In this document: piece after piece, positions 58,147-64,000 of the stretch
How positions within the stretch are numbered: position 1 is the stretch's first letter
Layout of the letters: each line of letters opens with the position of its first letter
Assembly (NCBI GenBank): GCA_963921825.1
Contig: OY997590.1
Coordinates: 55,046,012-55,110,011 of the forward strand
Source: Erodium maritimum
Lineage: Eukaryota; Streptophyta; Magnoliopsida; Geraniales; Geraniaceae
DNA: 64,000 bases
Reading direction: 5' to 3'
Notes under the pieces: generated by a model
What the model was told of the DNA's origin: nothing
The model's database searches: none
The model's input: only the letters and a program-made list of their open reading frames with translations
Program-made: the position numbers and the translations under genes

Positions 58147-58317
58147 AGGTCCAAAAACAGAGAGCAAATACTCTGTTTCGGTTTGAATTTCTTGCATAAA
58201 CCCGTCAAATTGACATGTTTTTGTATGTTCTATAGTTCATTAATTGTTTTAGAACAACAACATATATATGATGTGAAAGAGAATTACAGATATCATATTT
58301 TACAACTAATTGATTTT

Positions 58318-58432
58318 TAAAATTCTTTATCCACGAATGTAATGTATCTGTGGCTAGGGTTCTAAACTTGGCTGACGGATGTGTATCCGTCAGCCAAGTT
58401 TTACGTATCCGTGGGTAAAGTAAGATGACTAT
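58318..58432. promoter_or_regulatory. Inverted terminal-repeat motifs between the CACTA genes
   Basis: TTTATCCACGAATGTAATGTATC on one side, then ACTTGGCTGACGGATG...CATCCGTCAGCCAAGT-like inverted copies, then GTATCCGTGGGTAAAGT: a compact two-way version of the subterminal unit in the middle of the element. Confidence 0.55.
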
Positions 58433-58880
58433 TTTTTAAAAAAGTAGTTGACCACAAAGATCTAGACGAATTAACCGTTCGATGGAAGTTTTTTTACATA
58501 TAGATACTAATTTGGGTAGTACATACGAGATGAACGGTATTGATTATATAATATGCGAACGACCGACATACGTATTGATTGAAATGATCAGTTCCACTAT
58601 GTGCATGAACATATTCAGTCCTATGGTAGTATAAGGTATTACGTTGTCTCGTTCATTTTATGTATGTGATATTGAAGAGTACTATATGATCTTATATTTT
58701 ATTTGAGGCATGCTAAGTACTTTTATCGTTCAATTATCAATAAAACGATAATCGAGAAAGATGACGTCGCATTCGTCAGCCAACCTTTAAATATTTTCCA
58801 AATTCGCTAAGTGTTGGAAGCAAAACGTTGTCTTTTTTCACCTGGCCGACAAATGCGTGTATCCATTGGGAGAACCCATA
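58433..58880. promoter_or_regulatory. AT-rich upstream region of the second CACTA gene
   Basis: Mostly AT-rich, with single subterminal-type motifs at 58763-58785 (GCATTCGTCAGCCAACC) and 58842-58870 (CTGGCCGACAAATGCGTGT). This is the likely promoter of the gene that follows. Confidence 0.4.
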
Positions 58881-59194
58881 GATTAGGTCAAAACCGAACT
58901 CGGCCTCGTCTGTCCTCATTTCCTCTTTCTTCTTCTTTGACCCTCTCTCTCTCTCTTCTGAATCGCGAATCGCGAATCGCCGTCGACCACTGCTCGCCTG
59001 AGCCTCCTCGTTGCCGACCACTGGTCGCCTCCTCATCTCTGACCACTACTTGACCGAGCCTCCTCGCCGCTGACCACTGCTCACCTCCAAAGCTCTAAAC
59101 CTCGCCGCATGTGCCTCCTCGTCTCCGACCTTCGACCACTGCTAGCCTCCAAACCTCGCCGCCCGTCATCTCCGACCATCTCCGCTCTCTACAG
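58881..59194 (+). other. 5' untranslated exon of the second CACTA gene
   Basis: A CT-rich plant-type leader with three copies of a CTGACCACTGCTCGCC-like block, ending in the donor CTACAG|GTTCGT at 59194. The intron 59195-60168 contains a duplicated 43-bp block near 59960-60060 (GGGGTATCGTACTTGAATGG) and ends in TTAGCAG. Confidence 0.55.
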
Positions 59195-60168
59195 GTTCGT
59201 TTCACCTCCTCCCTTGTTGTTCTCTATGTTTATTTTGGGGTTGGTTTGGTGGATTCAAAAATTAGGGTTTTGGGGTTGGTTTGGAGGATTCGAAAATTAG
59301 GGTTTTGGGGTTGGTTTGGGGTAATTGTACATATGGTTTTGTTGAGGAATGAGTGTGTTATGACCCTAATTTAGTAAAAGGGGAATGTTTTTGTTGATGA
59401 ATGGGTGTGTTATGGTCGTAATTTAGTAGAAGTGGGATTATAGAGAGGATGTAGAATTTAGGGTTAATAATTGTAGATATTGGATTGAGATTGTAGATAA
59501 TGGAGAAGATAGTCAGAAGATAGATGAAAGAGAGAAGAGAGACAAGAAATATAATTGTCAAATGAGGTGAATTCATGAATTTCTCATTCAACAAAGTATA
59601 TGTTGGTTTTAGGTTTAGAAGTTAATATGCAGAAGTGAGGACGGTGCTTAGTTTCAGGTTTAGGGGTAGGTTTGTGGATTCGAACATGTGAGTGATTTTG
59701 TTGAAGTTTTAGGTTCAGAAGTTAATATGCACAAGTAAATTAACTGGTAAACATGCATGATAGTTGCTTGATCGAATAATTATCAATTTCTTGCACAAGA
59801 GATATATGATAAATTAAATGGATATTATAGGGATTATGATCAAGTAATGTTACCTAAACATTATAGGGATACTGATGCATTTTGATCGATGACCTTGAAT
59901 GTTAGCTAATCGATCTAATATAACAAATAGCATGATTATATTAGTGATGAGAAGAATTAAAATTATGGGGTATCGTACTTGAATGGTGTTTTTGATGATT
60001 CAATTTTATGGGGTATCGTACTTGAATGGTGTTTTTGATGATTCAATTTTATGGGGTATCATACTTTTATGCTCAGTAAGTTAATAGGTGATAATCATTG
60101 TTAGTAAACTTTACTTGATTTTGCTAGAATTAATGTTTTTTTGTCTGCATTTTGACATGAGTTAGCAG

Positions 60169-62102
60169 GATGGGAAAGAGAAATTATAGAAAATTCTACA
60201 GCCGCCTCCACTTCTTGAGTGCTCCCGAGCGCCCCCATGAGGAACTCTCAGAATCAGGTGGCACCACCCAAGCCTCCACCCAATCAACAATGGCTCGGGC
60301 ACCTGCAATGCGGCGTCTCCGAGATTGCGAGACCCCTTCTCCTGGTGGTAGTGAGGCATCATCCACCACCAACCGTGCCAATGTCCCGAGCATTCGTTCC
60401 CCAAACCTAGTGGAGGATGATGAAGATGTGGCTGCCCTGCTGGCTGGAGGAGAGTCGGCATCCACCTCAACGAAGATAGAGACCGGAAAGAGAGGTGTGG
60501 TGACCAACAAGAACCTCCACCGTAGGCTCAAGGATATGGCCCCGCCCGGGGGGAAATTTATTTTGGGGCATAACGATAAACATCTCACAGGGACGCTGGA
60601 TCGGGAGGATGTCGTTCGGGTGATTTAGTCCATAGTGCGGACTTACATCCCCATGAACCATCCACACTTCCATCAAGTGACTGAAAGTGCTAAGGAGGTG
60701 ATGTTTTTCCAGCTCAGCGTAAGTACATTACCTTTTCGATTTTATTAATGCATTTAATTGTTTCGTATATAATTACTATTGTGTTGTCTTTATTCAGATT
60801 TTGTACATGTTCGAACCTGGAGAGCACTTTGACAAACTGCTTGATTTTGTTTTGGAAACGGCATCCAACCGTTACCGTGATTGGAAGCATGATATACATG
60901 TTTGGATCCTCAAAATGGAGGCGAAGTACAAAGACCCTGAGCACCCCGATGTTGACATACACATACCCACGCCGTTGGAGTTCCTTGAACGCGAGGACCA
61001 GCTCCATTGGCTCTGTAAGTACTTCAAATCGGAAGACTTCAAAGTAAGCACTTTATTATTGTGTTTGGTAAATTATGTACATTAATATATGAGTTATCAA
61101 TTAGTTTAGAAATTGGTGTTTGATAAATTATATAACTGAATATATGAGTTATCAATTAGTTTAGAATTTGGAGATATGATTCTAGACGTGGAAATGAATT
61201 AGTATGTTAATTATAAATGTTTAATTATTGTCCAACCAAGTTCTATATGGATCTATGCTAATGTGAATTAACACATTTTTCGTTTATTGTAGATATTGAG
61301 TGACAATGGGAAGGCATCTCGAGCACATCACATGACCGCTCACCACGGGAGTAGTATGCCACTCGCAAAACGGGTCAAACTCTGTCTTGCGAAATCCTCC
61401 GTACTTCCACGTTGCGATGCCTACGTCGAAGTATACACAAAGGAAGATGACCGCAACGAGGAGAACGTGAAAAGAGCGGTATATATTGCTTTAATTACAT
61501 TTATTGCATTTTGAAATTTTAAGTGAATACGATTGTTGGTTTTTCTATCATGTATCGTATACAATCTAAATAAAATTTAATGTTATGTATCTCAGGCACA
61601 TGCCAAAGCAATTGTGGAGGAGGCCCAAGAGAAGTTATCGCAGCCACAAGTGACAAAGTGCGAGGGTTCATCCCCTACTGTTTTCAAGGCATTGACTCTA
61701 GAGGAAGAGCTATCCATCATCCACATCATAACGGGTAAACAACAAAAGGGCATACTTCAATCCGACATCGGGAAGGCGGTGAAGCTCCCAACACAACGGG
61801 ATGTGGGAGGCAGTGGGTGCTCGAGTGCGCGTTCAGTAAGCTCGTCTGAGGAGCTAGAAGAGCTGAAGAATCGCATGGCTGATCAAGAGGCCAAGTTCGC
61901 GCGAAAATTGGAGGAGCAACACCAATTGATGGAGGAGCAGCGCATAGAGCTCGAGGCTAGGCTTGCTGCCCAAGTAGAGGAACAAGCTCAGTTTCGGGTG
62001 TTGTTTAACTCTTGGGCACCCACACAGCAGAACACAATCATTCCTTCTTCCGTCAACCTATTTGCGACTCCGGCATCAACGACTCCGGCATCAGCCCCTT
62101 AG
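60169..62102 (+). pseudogene. CACTA second gene, Transposase_24-like (TNPA-type)
   Basis: Four exons with GT-AG introns. Exon 1, 60169-60718 or so, has ATG at 60170 (MGKRNYRKFYSRLH), a Ser/Thr-rich stretch, MAPPGGKFILGHNDKHL and IPMNHPHFHQVTE. Exon 2, 60798-61043, has ILYMFEPGEHFDKLLDFVLE, RYRDWKHDIHVW, HWLCKYFKSEDFK. Exon 3, 61293-61478, has LSDNGKASRAHHMTAHHGSS. Exon 4, 61596-62102, ends in a long coiled coil (EELEELKNRMADQEAKFARK and on). The W-K-D, SxxN/GKxxR and H-x-G-S pattern fits Transposase_24 (PF03004) proteins of plant CACTAs. One in-frame TAG at 60626-60628 interrupts exon 1; the rest is open. Its product likely binds the subterminal motif. Confidence 0.7.
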
Positions 62103-62334
62103 TCAGTCCTCCCCTTTTTCCTCTGAACAATATTTATTTGGATATGTGCACTTATAAACTTATTCGGATATGTGAACTGATAAATTTACTTAGAACTTAT
62201 ATCCCTAAATGTCTGTTGGATGTGTGTGTATGCTGTTTTCTGGGTTTGATAAGACATGTATAGGTACAGGTACATTTTAATGCACAATTGGGTGCAGGAT
62301 ATTTGAAACTTTTTTTTTTGTTTTTCACAACAAA

Positions 62335-62700
62335 CTTGGCTGACGGATACGATCTTTTACATCAGTGGGTAAGGTTTAACACTTGGCTGACGGATCGGAT
62401 CCGCGGGTAAGGTTTAAGACTTGGCTGACAGATCTAATCTGTGGGTAAGGTTTAATACGTGGTTGACGGATCAGATATGTGGGTAAGGTTCAACACTTGC
62501 CTAACGGATCAGAACCGTGGGTAAGGTTCAAAACTTGACTAACGGATCAGATCCGTGGGTAAGGTTCAAAACTTGCCTGACGGATCGGATCTGTGGGTAA
62601 GGTTAAAAACTTGGCTGACGGATCGGATCCATGGATAAGGTGAACACCCTACCGACGGATGTACGCATCCGTTTCCCGAATTCTTGGCCGACGACACTTG
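62335..62700 (+). repeat. CACTA right subterminal repeats
   Basis: About eight units of 38-42 bp with ACTTGGCTGACGGATCGGATC and GTGGGTAAGGTT, then the palindromic CCGACGGATGTACGCATCCG at 62653-62672. They are inverted relative to the left array, as expected for element ends. Confidence 0.85.
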
Positions 62701-62813
62701 GCTGACGGATCTTGGCCGACGGATACATCCGTCAGCTAAGATCCTGGCCGACAGATATGTTAACCTAGGTGACAGATCTAATCCATCAGCCAAGTCGATA
62801 TCAGCAGTAGTGA
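62701..62813 (+). repeat. CACTA right terminal segment
   Basis: Further TTGGCCGACGGAT motifs and TAACCTAGGTGACAGATC lead to the terminus GCAGTAGTG at 62805-62813. Confidence 0.75.
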
Positions 62814-63069
62814 TAACTTCAAACTGATCCTCCCCGACTTTCTTGTGAAAGGAGGTCTTCTTCAGCTTCCCTCTCTTGGGGATTCCCAAAGAAACCTCCT
62901 AGATAACCTATTGCACTATTCGTTTCTAACCTCGGGTTAAGCAGGATGGTGGACGTCACCGAACACTACTCAGTCTCCCATGATGGACAGGTGGACCCAG
63001 GTTAGAGTCGAAGTCCCAACTATTTGGTGACTTATGCAGAACGGTGGACCCCAGGTTGGTCTGTGGTAA
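62814..63069 (-). other. DNA between two CACTA right ends, coding-like on minus
   Basis: The minus strand next to the terminus reads IPKRGKLKKTSFHKKVGED and FEVIT in one open frame, protein-like but unrecognised. The rest (62905-63069) has no motif. It may be the old flank of the first element or spacer between two copies. Confidence 0.3.
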
Positions 63070-64000
63070 CTGATGGAGGAGCAACGCATACAGATGGAGG
63101 ATAAGATTGTTGCCCAAGCAGAGGAACAAGCTCAGTTTCGTGCGTTGTTAAACTCTTGGGCATCCACACAGCAGCACACAATCATTCCTTCTTCCGTCAA
63201 CCCGTCTGCGACTTCAGCATCAGCGACTCCGCCATCAGCCCCTTAGTCAGTCCTCCCCCTTTTCCTCTGAACAATATTTATTTGGATATGTGAACTTATG
63301 AACTTATTTGGATATGTGAACTGATAAACTTTCTTAGAACTTATATCCCTAAATGTCTGTTGGATGTGTGTATGTTGTTGGATATGTGTGTATGCTGTGT
63401 TCTGGGTTTGATAACACAGGTACAGATACATGTACATTTTAATGCAGGATTGGATGCAGGATATCTGAAACCTTTTTTTTTCACAACTAACTTGGCTGAC
63501 GGGTACGATCTTTTACATCCGTAGGTAAGGTTTAAGACTTGGATGACGGATTGTATCTGTGGGTAAGGTTATAGACTTGGCTGACGGATCGGGGCTGTGG
63601 GTAAGATTCTTGACTTGCCTGACGGATCCGAGGGTAAGGTTTATCACTTGGCTGATGGATCTGATCCGTGGGTAAGGTTCAAATCTTGGTTGACGGATCT
63701 TATCCATGGGGAAGGTGATAAAACTTGGCTGACGAATCGGATCCGTGGGTAAGGTGATAAAACTTGGCTGACATATAGGATTCGTGGGTAAGGTGAACAA
63801 ACTTGGCTAACGAATCGGATCCGTGGGTAAGGTTCAAAACTTGGCTTAGGATCAGATCCGTGGGTAAGGTGAACAAACTTGGCCGACAGATCGGATCCGT
63901 GGGTAAGGTGAACAGTCTACCGACGGATGCAGGCATCCGTTTCCCGAATTCCTGGCCGACGGGACTTGGCCGACGGATATGCTAACCTAGGTGACAAATA
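63070..64000 (+). mobile_element. Second CACTA right end, partial (runs off the window)
   Basis: Repeats the end of exon 4 (MEEQRI coiled coil, EEQAQFRALLNSW-like, to TAG at 63244-63246). It then has the same 3' UTR and a subterminal array of about eleven units (63490-63910), with the palindrome CGACGGATGCAGGCATCCG near 63922. The last bases, GCTAACCTAGGTGACA, match copy 1 at about 62760-62776, which lies some 40 bp before its terminus. The missing end should therefore fall just past 64000. It diverges from copy 1 by several per cent with small indels. Confidence 0.8.

Larger units (their letters stand above)
42589..62813 (+). mobile_element. CACTA (En/Spm) transposon with nested Copia
   Basis: The left end CACTACTGCAGAAATCC at 42589 and the inverted right end GCAGTAGTG closing at 62813 are CACTA termini. 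Subterminal arrays of a CTTGGCTGACGGATC-type motif point inward in opposite orientation (42600-43020 and 62335-62700). Inside are a TNP2-like transposase gene, a Transposase_24-like gene and a minus-strand gene-like region. The 3-bp flanks do not match (TCA and ATA). Since a second right end begins at 63070, the partner of the left terminus may instead lie just beyond the window. Without the Copia insertion the element is about 11.8 kb. Confidence 0.8.

Overview
The window looks like a gene-poor, repeat-dominated piece of an angiosperm nuclear genome. It carries plant-type Copia elements with initiator-Met-tRNA primer sites, a Ty3/Gypsy-type solo LTR, L1-type LINEs with plant ORF1 domains (RRM, DUF4283 plus CCHC), PIF/Harbinger and CACTA DNA transposons with GT-AG introns, and many MITEs. 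I recognise no intact host gene, tRNA, rRNA or CRISPR. The species cannot be fixed from the sequence.

Layout. 1-3306 is the right part of a Gypsy-type LTR. 4786-7046 is an ORF1-only LINE (RRM type) with 9-bp target duplications. 8701-9400 is a fold-back element with a Tourist/Harbinger-like MITE inside it. 9772-13056 is a chain of five inverted-repeat elements, each seated in a (TA)n microsatellite. 13183-15449 (minus) and 15602-25700 (plus) are decayed LINE ORF1 copies; the second is split by an 8.45-kb Copia element (16881-25331, duplication GTCAA). 25740-26861 is a Harbinger transposase remnant. 26865-33722 is a Harbinger element (duplication TAA) carrying only the Myb-like gene and split by a 4.5-kb LINE. 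34989-39503 is a minus-strand retroposon (16-bp duplication) split by a 2.58-kb solo LTR (duplication CGGCA). 40960-41480 is another decayed Harbinger transposase. From 42589 to about 62.8 kb or just past the window end lies a CACTA transposon with a TNP2-like gene, a Transposase_24-like second gene and a minus-strand gene-like region. A second Copia copy (46170-54631, duplication GAAAA, opposite orientation) sits inside TNP2. The last kilobase repeats the CACTA right end.

Interactions. The window is a stratigraphy of nested insertions, many of them datable by flanking duplications. Signals most worth following: ORF1-only LINE-like elements (at least two with clear target duplications), resembling the half-LINE (HAL1) idea from mammals; a cluster of TA-microsatellite-seated elements sharing termini and a 50-bp core; adjacent Harbinger pieces carrying the two halves of the usual two-gene set; and a CACTA element whose palindromic terminal-repeat motifs recur beside its internal promoters. 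All coding calls are by reading alone; no database search was possible.
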